Assembly: GCA_021186555.1 (NCBI GenBank)
Contig: JAJKFL010000042.1
Span: 15,972,521 to 16,036,520 of the forward strand
DNA from: Reticulitermes speratus
Taxonomy: Eukaryota > Arthropoda > Insecta > Blattodea > Rhinotermitidae
Direction of reading: 5' to 3'
Length of the DNA: 64,000 bases
Part shown: in pieces, positions 1 through 10,125 of the stretch
Numbering within the stretch: position 1 is the first letter of the stretch
How the letters are laid out: the number at the start of each line of letters is the position of its first letter
Notes under the pieces: model-generated
The model's database searches: none
The model's input: only the letters and a program-made list of their open reading frames with translations
Told to the model about the DNA's origin: nothing
Position numbers and translations under genes: made by a program

Positions 1-42
1 AGGCTCTGAATTTCGCATTTTTCACTTTAAGAATTCCGTTCT

Positions 43-300
43 TGCCAATCCCAGTGGCCTCGCTGTCCAAGGCGTGGGTCTGCGGCCGCTCTCTTCCTGA
101 GACTGCGGGTTCGAATATCGCCGGTTGCATGGATATCTGTCTCTTGAGAAGATTGTGTGTTGTCAGGTAGAAGTTTCTGCGACGGGTTCATCCTTCGCCC
201 AGAGGAGTCCTCCTGATTGTGTGTGTGTCATTGAGTGTGATCAGGCGCGGTAACAACCCTCTACACCTACAATGAGTAGGTGGAGGTCAGACTAAGAAAG
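43..300 (+). mobile_element. SINE-A, tRNA-Leu-derived, diverged tail
   Basis: The head resembles a tRNA-Leu gene: a D-arm-like stretch near 60-75 and a B-box-like GGGTTCGAAT near 108-117. A tRNA-unrelated body follows, with the marker CCAGAGGAGTCCT near 201-214 that recurs in five other copies here (12029, 20219, 33328, 38338, 61685). The tail after about 240 departs from the other copies, so the 3' end is approximate. Non-autonomous, transcribed by RNA polymerase III from internal boxes in this class. Confidence 0.8.
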
Positions 301-600
301 AAAAACAAATAATTAAACAAAGGATTCAGTTTTTCTGGTATATGACGCTCTAACAAAAGGTAATTGGCTCTCCATATTTCATTTCGAAGAAACCCAGAGG
401 CTTCATTTTCTTGCAGAGCTCATAGCCAATGTGCATAGCACGTAACTTGTATCAAAGTACATCAATTTTCAGTTCTTTATAGGATTTCCAGTTGCGCTGT
501 GCGAGCGATTTTATGACACGTATGTAACAGTCATATAAATCAAAACCAACAAAATATCCCTTTTAAGTAACAAAACCTTAATTGTCTATAATCAATCTCC
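301..600. other. No recognised feature
   Basis: AT-rich sequence with no supported gene or repeat. Confidence 0.5.
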
Positions 601-634
601 TACATGTTTCGGCCCTCTTCGGCCATTATCATGT
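601..634 (-). repeat. Hammerhead-like relic, core mutated
   Basis: On the minus strand a GGCC/GGCC hairpin is followed by GAAAC and the self-complementary ACATGT, the layout of the hammerhead sites elsewhere in this window. The CUGANGA box reads ATGATAA, so two core positions are lost and cleavage is not expected. Confidence 0.5.
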
Positions 635-1116
635 AACTACAAAGACAGTACGTAACAACACAGCACTGCATGTATCAACAAACCACTTACGTGTACAAAC
701 ATATCAAAATGTAAAAGACATGAATATTAAAGGTAATTAAAACTGCCAAATTTGTTTGGATTATCCTTGTCCGTATGTTTCAGATTTAAATTTAGTCCAC
801 TTTTCAATTTAAGAGTTCTGTCATGTAATGGTTGCTTCATCTAAAATGATTATGTAATTACACGTGCAGTACTTCGACGTGACAGGCTTATACTAATGGC
901 ATGCACATACACAGTCTTAAGTTAAACAGACTGTGTACTAACATCAAATATTTAAAAACTATGATAGATCATATATGTACATATAAATTTACATTTTTTA
1001 TACTTTTACATTTGTGGTCTGTTGATATATTCAATATTGCATCCATATACACTTTTCTTTTGTATTTACCCAATTTCTTTAGCATGGTCCAAGAGGGCCG
1101 TAGCACATACAACACT
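635..1116. other. No recognised feature
   Basis: AT-rich. Open frames running out of this stretch into 1353 are mostly translation of the SINE that follows. Confidence 0.5.
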
Positions 1117-1130
1117 AATTATAGACAATT

Positions 1131-1403
1131 GGACGTGCCATGGCTCAGGCGGTTACGGAATCTCACCGCGGAGGCCCGGGTTCGATCCCAGGTCAGTCCA
1201 TGTGGGATTTGTAGTGGCCAAAATTACACTGGGATTGGTTTTTCCCCGAGAACTTCGGTTTTCCCCTGTCAATTTCATTCCACCGGTGCTCCATTACACG
1301 AAAAAACGGAAGAATTAATCATCTTCATCATAGGGTTGCACAATAAGCCTTGAAGGCTGCGGTGCGTCCGTAGCATCTGCTGCGGGGCCCTTGACCACAA
1401 AAA
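1131..1403 (+). mobile_element. SINE-B with perfect 14-bp TSD
   Basis: A tRNA-like head (GCCATGGCTCAGGCGG near 1137, B box GGTTCGATCCC near 1178) is followed by a body found in three other copies (3262, 8440, 48187) and ends in a short A-run. The 14-bp sequence AATTATAGACAATT occurs at 1117-1130 and again at 1404-1417, a perfect target-site duplication. This is LINE-assisted retroposition, and the perfect duplication indicates a comparatively recent insertion. Confidence 0.9.
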
Positions 1404-1417
1404 AATTATAGACAATT

Positions 1418-3261
1418 AGGGATTTATCTCTAAAAGTATATTTTGCTGGTTTTAATTTGCGTGACTTGATAAAAGAATACATGGTAACATGCAATGCTAT
1501 TAGGTGTGCAATAGATTTCAATTTAAAAGCATTTTAAAATTTTAATCAGATCGGTTACTCTAATTCCGATTTGCGTTTATTTAGCAGCTTCATCTAAGGA
1601 ACATCTGCAACCATGTCGGACACACAGCCATCTAGTCGAGACGTCACTACAAGCAATAGACATTCGATTATAGCGCAAGAGTTTTCCGTACAATGATCAC
1701 GCAAACTATGGGAACGCAGCATTTAATCACGTCCAATCAAACAAAGGCATACTAATAACATTAAATTTGGTTGAATCTGGTCATCTAATGACGTAATCTC
1801 TTGACCTGATGCGGTCAGTGTAGGCAGGTACGAAGTGTGTGTGTGTGTGTGTGCAGCGTTGCGTAACACTTTGCTTCTGTTTGCGGAAGTAATTGCGAAA
1901 TGTTTCTGTTCGGAGTAAACACAAAGGACTGGGGGGGTGGGGGGGGGGCAATATAGACGAAGCTTCGACGTTAATACACGATGGCCAAATGCGTCCTCTA
2001 TTGGCCACTCGGAATTTTATCACGGAAACGCAATAGGTGGAAATACATTAAGTTTAATAAAAACTCTAATGCCTAGTGAGGATTACATATGCGACCAGGT
2101 TTAACAGTAGAAATGCCGCATTTTGCCCACACAATTTATTTGTGCTCCTCATGACCAGAAGAGTAGTTAGGTTCTTTGGGGCCCAGGCCGAGTAATCACA
2201 ATGACCGCCCCTAACATAAATTACGAACTTTAAAAAATCACAATCATTTATTGAATTTTCTTATACTGAGAGAAGAAAGTAATTTTTCCTTATAAAATAT
2301 TCATTTTGCCGTATAATTTCCGCCCCTTCGACAATGCTGTCTGGGGTTGTCACCCCCCCCCCCCCCCAGTATGCCCCTGTTTATGACCATCACAAAATTT
2401 CTCTACACAGTATTCATATGTCGGCTTTTATAATGGAAGCACAGGGTTCTGTGTGAAGTAAGGCCTGAATATTTATATACAATATACATTAATTTTTAGT
2501 CTTCAGAGAATTAATTACATAGAGAATCTACAGTATAGACGCTTGTCTCTACTACTAAGAAATCAGGCTTTAGGGCCATACACACTCGTGCTCTTCTTCG
2601 GTATTGACCAAGGTTCCATCCTCGTTATGACAGGCAAATAAATGCAAGGCAGTACTTCGTATAACTGGCAGGTTTTCAAAGATAGTCTACTGCACCGACT
2701 AGTAATATAATTCGTCATCAAATCAAAGATACTAGCTGAAATAATAAATAATACATAAATAATACATAATTTTAAACTTAAATATCATATAGTTTATAGG
2801 TATATGAAAAATATGAATTTAAAATCTATTGTAAAAAATTAAAAAATTTAAATATAAATTATCTTCTGCTAATTTAAGTCATGAAAATATTTTAAAACAA
2901 GATTTTTCAACAACTAATATTAATCAAGAATTAGGAACAGATATCACATATTTATTAACAAATAATAAAACTTTGTCTTGAAGTCTACTAACTCGAAAGT
3001 AACATCCTGTGGTACGTTTTTCAGAACAGAACTGACAAGGAAATAGTTTTGTGATTTATTTTACGACGCTGTCTGTACGTCAGGCTACGCAGTGTTTATC
3101 GTTAGGCTGATTTATGAACTGGAAAAGCGCTGGAAAGAAGTGGTCTTGGCCGAATAGAGAAACTTTCCCGGCATTTATTCGGAGGAAATGAGGGAACTAA
3201 AAAAGGGTCAGAATAACAGGTCCTCCAGCAGAAATTAAAAAAGACTCCGGAGGTTAGACGA
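1418..3261. other. No gene; simple repeats and AT-rich island
   Basis: Holds a (GT)n run at about 1834-1853, a G-rich run near 1929-1948, a poly-C run at about 2350-2367 and a very AT-rich island at about 2720-2990. Inside the island one frame stays open for about 50 codons up to a TGA near 2979, without a start codon or recognisable family. No supported gene. Confidence 0.5.
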
Positions 3262-3400
3262 AGGCTTCTCACCGCGGAGGTCCGGGTTCGATCCCAACCC
3301 AGTACATGTGGGATTTATGTTGCAAAAAATTGTCACTGGCACAGGTTTTAATCAAAATACTTCGTTTTCCTCTGTCAGTATAATTCCACGTGTCCACCCA
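3262..3400 (+). mobile_element. SINE-B fragment
   Basis: Matches the middle of SINE-B (CACCGCGGAGG near 3270, B box GGTTCGATCCC, then the GTACATGTGGGATTT body). It is diverged and lacks the head and the 3' end. Confidence 0.7.
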
Positions 3401-3445
3401 ATCATTCATTCATCTATATTAAGAAATTAATTAACAAGAGCAGTG

Positions 3446-3946
3446 CACGATCGCGTCCTCATAGATTTATTTTAAAATTCGAAAGGCTAAAGAACTCCTG
3501 CCGTGAAGCAAAATGACCAAGTAGTATCACCCCACATTCAGACACTGCAGAGAAAATCGATAGGGAATTGTATCGACATTGTCGTCACTGATCCATCGCT
3601 CGTATTTAATAACTCTCGGTAGTCTAGGCATTAAGGCCCACGACTTCAAATCCGACAGCCAGACATTCGCATCTCGTCGCCTACTTTCTTTAATAACTTG
3701 ATTAAATTTTTATTTTTTGATCTTATATTATTTATTTATTTGCCTATATATTATTTCACAGCTAATTTGCAGTAAACATACACCCTTTAGAGAAAATTAA
3801 CTGTAAGAATATTGTACACTAATTTCTCTGTCGATTTTCTCCGCAATTTCGGAATATGGGGTCCTACTGCTTGGTCATTTTACCTTATGCAGGAGATTTT
3901 AAACCGCACAAAGTTTTTGAAAAAAAGGTGAGGACGCGATCATGCG
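3446..3946. repeat. Degenerate long inverted repeat, possible MITE
   Basis: About 135 bp at 3446-3580 is imperfectly repeated in reverse complement at 3829-3946. Shared landmarks are GATCGCGTCCTCA at the outer edges and AAAATGACCAAG inside. The 248-bp middle has no gene. The arms differ by many substitutions, so this is an old insertion. No target duplication was identified. Confidence 0.55.
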
Positions 3947-4314
3947 TTCCCCTTGCAAGTTCTGAAGAAGAGCTCCTGTACAAACGGTGAGTGTCACTCA
4001 CCCTTTCAAGAAATCCACCTCATTTTGTGCAACAGGAAGATTTTCGAGTTCTCAAGACCCCGAAACAGAATACTATTCAGGTCCAGTTGATTCCCATTCA
4101 CGCCCTCATATCTCCTTCCTATAACACGTAACTATCCTTTTCTTTCCATTGGCCTTTGAAGTTTAAGCCATTCGAAGACGTGCATCCGCTGCTCGCGCGG
4201 TTTACATGACAACCTTGTCCTAGGCTGTGTCTTTTAGAAGTTAAAACTCATTTTCGTAAAGGAACTCTTCCCACTGGCGTTTCCGACTAAAATCTTGTGT
4301 GCATTTTTAGGCGA

Positions 4315-4800
4315 GTTCGCGTAATTAGCGAAAAGCGCCTATTAGCTTTGTCACGTCTGTCCGTCATCCGCCTGTCTGTCGTTCTTTCTGTCTCTTTTTC
4401 TGCCTGTCCGCACTTACCAGCGCGGCTCCCACTGGGAGGATTTTCGTGAAACTTGATAGTGGGAACTTCTATGAAAATTTGCCAAAAACCAGATTTGGTT
4501 AAAATTTGACAAAAATATCGGTCAACTAATATGAAGACCTAAGTACGTTTACGAGTATATCGTTGACAGCAGTACGAAATACTTCGTAGATTGGGAACAG
4601 TGCAAAGGAAAGCCATTCTTGCATTTCCATGGCAACACCCAAGGCTTTATATTGTTGACAGCTGAATGCAGGTCAACAACACAAAGGGAAGTCATTGGTG
4701 CTTTTCCATGACAACAGTTGCGCCATCGCGCCGCAATGTTGCGTTATACGTACACTGTCTATCTTGTTCATCTCTCCCATGCGTGATAGGAGCTCCGATG
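4315..4800 (+). repeat. Interspersed repeat R1, copy 1
   Basis: Shares scattered but ordered blocks with 25950-26460 and 45845-46300: a TTAGC-TTCGTCA segment, CTGTCCGTC runs, a GGATTTTC-TGAAA block, the AATATGAAGACCTA block, and an end near GTTATACGT. Most diverged of the three. Class unknown, and no coding capacity seen. Confidence 0.6.
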
Positions 4801-5648
4801 TTGTAATAGCAACATTAATTACACATTTTAATATTATACAAAAATCATCAATAACTTTAATTTTTTGTCCTTGAACTATATATCCTCATATTATCAACAG
4901 GTCAGTGGATATGTTAGCAAACAGATTCTGTGGGTACCCGAAGAGAAATCATCGTCATGGTAGATAATTAATCATTATAAGACGAAATCACGTTTATTAT
5001 CATATTATATTTCATATTCTTAGAATTACGTTTCACGTGTTTTGGCCTTGGTGCGATACGCTATGCTAAGCAGAATCAATATCCTATGTGAGATGACGTC
5101 ACACTCGTTTTTCCTGCGCCCAAGCCTGCTTACGATAAGTGAAACTTCAAGTCACTGATATTTAAATTTTAAAGATGTAATTGCGGCTCAAAAGAATGCA
5201 CAATTTATCAGAATTTCATAAAAGGATTACATGTAAATTCTGGTAACGTTAAGTGAAAATCAGAACGAGATGTACATTGACTATATTATAAATATGGAAG
5301 TCAATTTTTGACGTTCGTCAATAGATTATTGCTGGAACGTCGGAAAATTTTTCAAAGTTAAATAATTACACTTAAACATATAGAAAATATAAAAAAGTAA
5401 CAGTCTAGTTAACTTTTTCCATTGCCTTTTTCCTCTGTTACAACTCACAATTTCGGAAGCTGGATCTGTTTCCATCATTACGTACAACATAAGAATCTGA
5501 AACGTATTCTCTTCGGTCCGACCGAGGAAAAAAGAGTTGTCGCATTTCTTACAATTGTGTTTTTTATCTGGTGACGAAAGCAGAGCCAACATATGAAACG
5601 TCGTGTTGCAAACAAATAGGGAAGCAGTTCAAGAGAATATGTATGTAT
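4801..5648. other. No recognised feature
   Basis: AT-rich. The open frame at 5326-5592 (minus, 88 codons) has no recognisable motif. Confidence 0.5.
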
Positions 5649-5709
5649 CACTGTTCACATAACCAACTAAATGCGCTTTCACTATCAACTTTAAATAGTT
5701 TACAAATTT

Positions 5710-5754
5710 CCCTTACATATGTTTCGGTCTACACATAGACCATCATCAGGGGGG
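5710..5754 (-). ncRNA. Candidate type I hammerhead, left arm
   Basis: The minus strand has an intact CUGAUGA (5749-5743), one extra U, a 6-bp stem II GGUCUA/UAGACC with loop UGUG, then GAAA, and C-AUAU-GUA forming a 2-bp stem III. Stem I is weak: CCC can pair with GGG only after a mismatch at position 1.1. All core boxes are present, but activity is uncertain. Confidence 0.55.
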
Positions 5755-5878
5755 TACACAAACTACACTTTATTTACATCCACAGGTACACTTTGTCACT
5801 ATATACATTGAAGTTCAATATATATAGTATATAGTGACAAAGTGAACCTGTGGATGTAAATAAAGTGTAGTTTGTGTA

Positions 5879-5924
5879 CCCCCCTAATGATGGTCTATGT
5901 GTAGACCGAAACATATGTAAGGGA
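5879..5924 (+). repeat. Hammerhead-like motif, right arm, G5 mutated
   Basis: Mirror copy of 5710-5754 with the same stem II and GAAAC, but the first box reads CUAAUGA at 5884-5890. The invariant G5 is replaced by A, which should abolish catalysis. Confidence 0.6.
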
Positions 5925-5987
5925 AATTTGTAAACTATTTAAAGTTGATAGTGAAAGCGCATTTAGTTGGTTATGTGAACAGTGAAT

Positions 5988-6383
5988 TGAAAATGCACGG
6001 TGAAAGTCATATAAAAATGTATATATCAGTTTAATGATTTAACTTTTAAAAATTTTGTGCCCATTAACGAAAGTCCAATATATGTGTCGGTTCAACAACA
6101 CGCCGGCACGGAACTTAAGACGTGCCTTCAATTACTAGTTTGATAGTAAATGACATATGTTATGATGGGAGATCCCGAAGGTTTAACACGGATAAGACCA
6201 CGACTTGGTCCGCTCCTATTCTTCCTACGATAAGTCATAATGTTGTCCTCCAGTTCATCCAAGCGCACAGTTACCAAGAGTGATGTGAACCAAAAGTCTG
6301 TTCATAGTCCTTGTCTCCGCCATCCTAGCTACATGCTTAGTTCGTCGTACGATCCAAAATTTTAATACCCTAAAATATTAAAT
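5988..6383. other. No recognised feature
   Basis: Nothing beyond the AAAATGCACGGT flank motif at 5989-6000. Confidence 0.5.
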
Positions 6384-6600
6384 GATGAGACCTGAAGTTT
6401 TAACAGCGTTAAATGTTCAGACTTTGATCCTCTGGGTTGTCATACCGAGTAGCGTTGCACGTGACTACCATAGTTTCGGAGGAGCCTGCTGCTTTCAGAA
6501 TTTCACACCCTCAGACGGAGCAGCATGTGTTCCACAACGTTGTGAGCATCTACAACACAACAGTGTCACAGTCCTAAAGTCCAGGTGAGCTTTACAGCAT
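6384..6600 (-). repeat. Decayed hammerhead-family repeat
   Basis: Read on the plus strand, one frame gives fragments like RPEVLTALN and FGGACC, typical repeat-derived junk peptides. The minus strand at about 6466-6505 shows why: CTGAA, a GCAG spacer and a TCCTCC-GAAAC tail keep the order of a hammerhead whose stem II was GGAGG/CCUCC. The first box is damaged (CTGAAAG). Not a protein gene. Confidence 0.45.
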
Positions 6601-6770
6601 GAAGTTCCTCGTGAGTTGGGCAAAACGTCCTGCATTTCTGATTACAATATTTTAGGTAATTTAAGAATAAGCATTTCGACGTTCAGTTTATTAATCTGAC
6701 GCATCTTGTCGGTACCGGTGGCTCAACGACGTTGAGGACGTGAGTTTTCTTGTTATCACGACGGTTAATA

Positions 6771-6850
6771 TGAAGACTGCAGTCTTCTGGGACATGAGGC
6801 CTTGTAGTTCGGGAGGAGTACATGCTGCCTTCATCTTAAGTCCTGCAGTG
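6771..6850 (-). repeat. Second decayed hammerhead-family fragment
   Basis: The minus strand reads CTTAAGATGAAGG, a GCAGCATG spacer, then CTCCTCCCGAAC, corresponding piece by piece to the repeat just upstream and to 43800-44060. Catalytic boxes are mutated. The segment also supplies the end of a long low-complexity frame, which is spurious. Confidence 0.4.
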
Positions 6851-6864
6851 AAGACGGCTAGGTA

Positions 6865-7188
6865 CATGGATGGATGGATAGATAGGTAGGTAGGTAGGTA
6901 TGTAGGTAGGCGGGTAGCAGGATAGGGAGATAGATAGATAGATAGATAGGTAGACGAGACATATAGACAAATAGGTGGGTAGGTAGGTAAGTAGATATGT
7001 GGACAGATAGATCGATAGATAGGTAGGTAGATAGATATATAGGTAGGAAGGTAGGTAGGTGGGTAGATAGATAGATAGATAGGTAGGTAGGTAGATAGGC
7101 GGGTAGCAGGATAGGGAGATAGATATATAGACGATAGACATATAGACAAATGGGTGGGTATATAGGTAAGTAGATAAGCAGATAAATC

Positions 7189-7221
<33 letters not shown>

Positions 7222-7400
7222 GTAGATAGATATATAGGTAGGTAGGTAGGTAGGTGGGTAGATAGATAGATCGATAGGGAGATGGACAGATAGATAATAG
7301 ATAGATAGGTGGATAGGTAGGTAAGTAGATAGGTAGGTAGATAGATAAATAAACAGATAGGTAGAAAAAGAGGCAGAGAGACAGATAGGTAGGCCTACGT
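6865..7400. repeat. GATA/GGTA tetranucleotide array with higher-order units
   Basis: About 530 bp built almost wholly of GATA and GGTA tetramers. Two less regular blocks recur: CGGGTAGCAGGATAGGGAGA at about 6909 and 7098, and a block around AGACATATAGACAAAT at about 6958 and 7137. This implies a higher-order unit near 180-190 bp. The long open frame on the minus strand, rich in Tyr, Leu, Ser, Thr and Pro, is a product of tetramer periodicity. Confidence 0.9.
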
Positions 7401-8229
7401 ATCGAACTACAAGGCTCCCCAACCTAGCCGACCGTAACTTTCGTGCCTAGATTTGACATCTCTAGTAAGAGGCATGTACAGCTGAATCTCGTTCGAGGTG
7501 CTGACAGGTGAAGACACTGCAACAGTACGAACAAATCACCACACGCTTGTAGACAGGACTGTCATTGATGCCCACGTCGCCATATCCCATCTGCAAAGAA
7601 ATCCCCATGTTGCTGCCTAAAGCACCATAACAGTCTCCTACATGTCGTCGGCCGATGTGCATTTGAAAGCTTTCTTTAACGGTCCCAAGATGTGAAAACC
7701 TTGTGGTGATAAACCCGCACTGTTTGCAGGATGTTTCACCATTTTCCATAGCATGAAATTCATTTGGTCCTGAACTGTGTGTGTCACAAAGGGACAAGAA
7801 TCCTCTTGCAGGAAGATAGTGCCTTCAGTGAGTTTACCCACAGAGATCAGGACGAGTTTAATGTCACGAGACACCAGGTGACCAAATATCCTTCCTGCAT
7901 ACAGCCCGGAATTATAGGCACGCATTTTCACATTTTTTGGAGCAAAGCCCTCAAATTCAAGTTAGACTATGACAAGCAGGAAGCTGTGATATTGTAGTTT
8001 AAGCAGCAGCCAGAGGAATTCTCTGCAGATGGGATAACCCGATATTTGCACCAATGGGACTCCTGTCTCAGCGCTTGTGGTGATTTACTCTAACTGTTGT
8101 AGTAACTTCACATGTCGGCATCCTCGAACTGGCTTCAGTTGTACATGGCTTATACTGTCATTAGTGCGATCAAATAAAGGGAAGAAAGTGGTTTGTATTT
8201 GAGGCATATGGACGTCAAAGATTTATACA
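7401..8229. other. No supported gene
   Basis: A minus-strand frame at 7462-7797 (111 codons) has a CxxC plus downstream His residues, but the spacing (19 residues) does not fit a C2H2 finger. The region is also open on both strands. No recognisable family. Confidence 0.4.
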
Positions 8230-8435
8230 AAATTTTATCCGGAATATATAAAGCGAAATTGGTGGTATAAAGAATAAGGAATAAGAGTGTAAACTGGATT
8301 CATCTGGCTCAGAATAGGGGCCAGTGGTGGGATGCTGTAAACACGGAAATGAATGCTCAGATCCCTTAAAAGGAGAATAATATATTGAGTAGCCGAGTGA
8401 CTAAGGGATTCTGAACAATTTTGTTCCATGGAGTA
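8230..8435 (+). mobile_element. LINE 3'-end relic
   Basis: Diverged version of the LINE 3' end seen intact at 9604-9985: a CTGGATT block, then CTGGCTCAGAATAGGG, and an end near CATGGAGT. Reading frame destroyed. Confidence 0.5.
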
Positions 8436-8439
8436 AACA

Positions 8440-8725
8440 AATTTTTTTTGTGGTGAAGTGCTCCACAGCAGAAGCTACGGACGCACTCTAGCCTTAAGGC
8501 TTATTGTGCAACCCTGTGATGAAGATGATTAGTTTTTTCCGTTTTTTCGACTAATGGAGCACCGCTGGAATGTAATTGACAGGGAAAAACCGAAGTACTC
8601 GGGGAAAAACCTGTCCCAGTGCCACTTTGTCCACCACAAATCCCACATGTACTGACCCGGGATCGAATCAGGGCCTCCGCGGTGGGAGGTCGGCGACTAA
8701 CCGCCTGAGCCATGGTACGGCCCAA
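8440..8725 (-). mobile_element. SINE-B, near full length
   Basis: Reverse-complement copy running from the tRNA-like head (GCCATGGTAC region at about 8710-8720, B box at about 8662-8673) to an A-run, seen as T's at 8443-8450. Open frames here on both strands are SINE translation. No target duplication confirmed. Confidence 0.85.
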
Positions 8726-9603
8726 ATAAAGATTGTGAGTAACACCTGGTGGGAGGCGAAAATTAGGAAGTATTTCTTTATTATTTTCTACTAAGGTTTT
8801 GTGAAAATTATTGACTAATCAAAACTAGCTCCTTTTCATCTACTTCTGCTTTGCAATCGCAAGAAAGGAAAGCAGAATTATTAATGCGAAGATGAAAGAT
8901 GAAAATAATTGTGCCATTTTTATCACTTCACTGTAAACACCGCCTTCTCTTTTGTTTCTACCCAAAACCAGTATTTTTCCGCTTACATTCAGTTATATCT
9001 AGTAAGAAAAGAGTTACAACCCTGGATTTTAGCTGCCATCAGTGGCGTGTGTCATATAAATTGTGACCTTCAATAATTTCTTGAGCATGCTGGAATATTC
9101 AGTTAGTGGGTTGATAAAAATATACGGTGTCAGTGCTAAACAATGCTCATCATAAATTTCGCACATCTGTTCTTAAATCCCACTGGAATTAATGAAACTG
9201 AGAACAACGCTTACATAGACCGGAAGACCTTCAATTCCTTTGTTTGCTCAAATATTATGTCAATTACCACAAACCAAGAAATAACAGGTGTAATTACAAT
9301 GCAAAATAATTCGTTGTGGTCGTAATAAAATTTATGGCTTCCTTCACCATACCTACGCCTGATTTCCAGCATCGCGTAAAGCTCCATTCACACACCTCGT
9401 GATCCACTTTGATCCATGAAATTAGATGTAACGGTAGGTGTATTGCCGGTACATTTCAAAGTGTATTTAAGAAGTGTTGGAAAATTATGCTGAAACATTG
9501 TATAAACAAGTAGAACTAAATCATAACAATTTAAAAAGAGGTACGCCTCTTTTGGTGAAGGACATCCCGCAGTGTTTTGAAACGATTAATTAATGAAACC
9601 ACC
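8726..9603. other. No recognised feature
   Basis: AT-rich, no supported gene or repeat. Confidence 0.5.
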
Positions 9604-9985
9604 AGCAAACCCAATTATGTTTAATGCTCATCACCAAATATCATTCGGGTGATCAAATCAAGAAGAATGAAGTGGGGGGGCATGTAGCACGAATGGGTGA
9701 GGGGAGAGGTGCATATAGGATTTTGGTGGGGAGACCTGAGGGAAGGAGACCACTTGGAAGACCCAGGCGTAGATGGGAGGATCATATTAAAATGGATCTT
9801 CACGAAGTGGGATTGGGGGGCATGGACTGGATTGATATGGCTCGGGATAGGGACAGGTGGCGGGCTCTTGTGAGTGCGGTAATGAACCTTCGGGTTCCAT
9901 AAAACGCGGGGAATTTCTTGACTGCCTGACGACCTGTTAGCTTCTGAAGAAGGACTCTGCTCCATGGAGTTAGTTAGTTAGTTAG
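9604..9985 (+). mobile_element. LINE 3' end, 5'-truncated, with (AGTT)n tail
   Basis: A 92-codon frame (9624-9902) encodes the C-terminal tail of a non-LTR retrotransposon ORF2. Visible landmarks are [17 protein letters not shown], then [16 protein letters not shown], then [16 protein letters not shown] and a closing MNLRVP. This tail lies downstream of the reverse transcriptase domain, which is absent, so the copy is 5'-truncated, as usual for target-primed insertion. The 3' untranslated part ends in an AGTT microsatellite at 9967-9984. A sister copy with the same end is at 45170-45675. The family within the LINEs was not assigned. Of the copies here, this one has the best-kept frame. Confidence 0.85.
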
Positions 9986-10002
9986 TAAGCTTAACAATTT
10001 GC

Positions 10003-10125
10003 TGCTACCAATGTGTTACATGTTTCGGCCCAAAATGGACATCATCAGGCTTTGTATAAAAAACAATTGTGTATAAAACCGGACGATGGCCATTTTAGGC
10101 CGAAACATGTAATTGATTGGTAAAA
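10003..10125. mobile_element. Short inverted repeat with two hammerhead-like motifs
   Basis: Arms at 10003-10048 and 10083-10125 around a 35-bp spacer. Left-arm motif (minus, 10018-10050): intact CUGAUGA and GAAAC, stem II with one mismatch (GUCC against GGGC), no convincing stem I. Right-arm motif (plus, 10080-10112): GGCC/GGCC stem II and GAAAC, but the first box reads CGGACGA. Confidence 0.6.

Larger units (their letters stand above)
5649..5987. mobile_element. Inverted repeat carrying a hammerhead-like motif on each arm
   Basis: Arms of about 160 bp (5649-5806 and 5827-5987) are near-identical reverse complements around a 20-bp spacer. Each arm contains one hammerhead-like motif pointing away from the centre. 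The right arm is followed by AAAATGCACGGT, also found beside other inverted repeats here (13784, 16777 and, reversed, 23361 and 56637). Inference: a Penelope-like or retrozyme-like remnant. Confidence 0.75.

Noticed and set aside
901..1353. 150-codon plus-strand frame
   Set aside because: Its second half is SINE-B (1131-1403) translated; no protein family.
6691..7422. 243-codon minus-strand open frame, longest in the window
   Set aside because: It is translation of the GATA/GGTA array plus repeat flanks; tetramer periodicity keeps the frames open.
7462..7797. C2H2 zinc finger
   Set aside because: CxxC to first His spacing is 19 instead of about 12, no repeat of the finger, and the region is open on both strands.
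8501..8794. Overlapping open frames on both strands
   Set aside because: Both lie within a reverse SINE-B copy.
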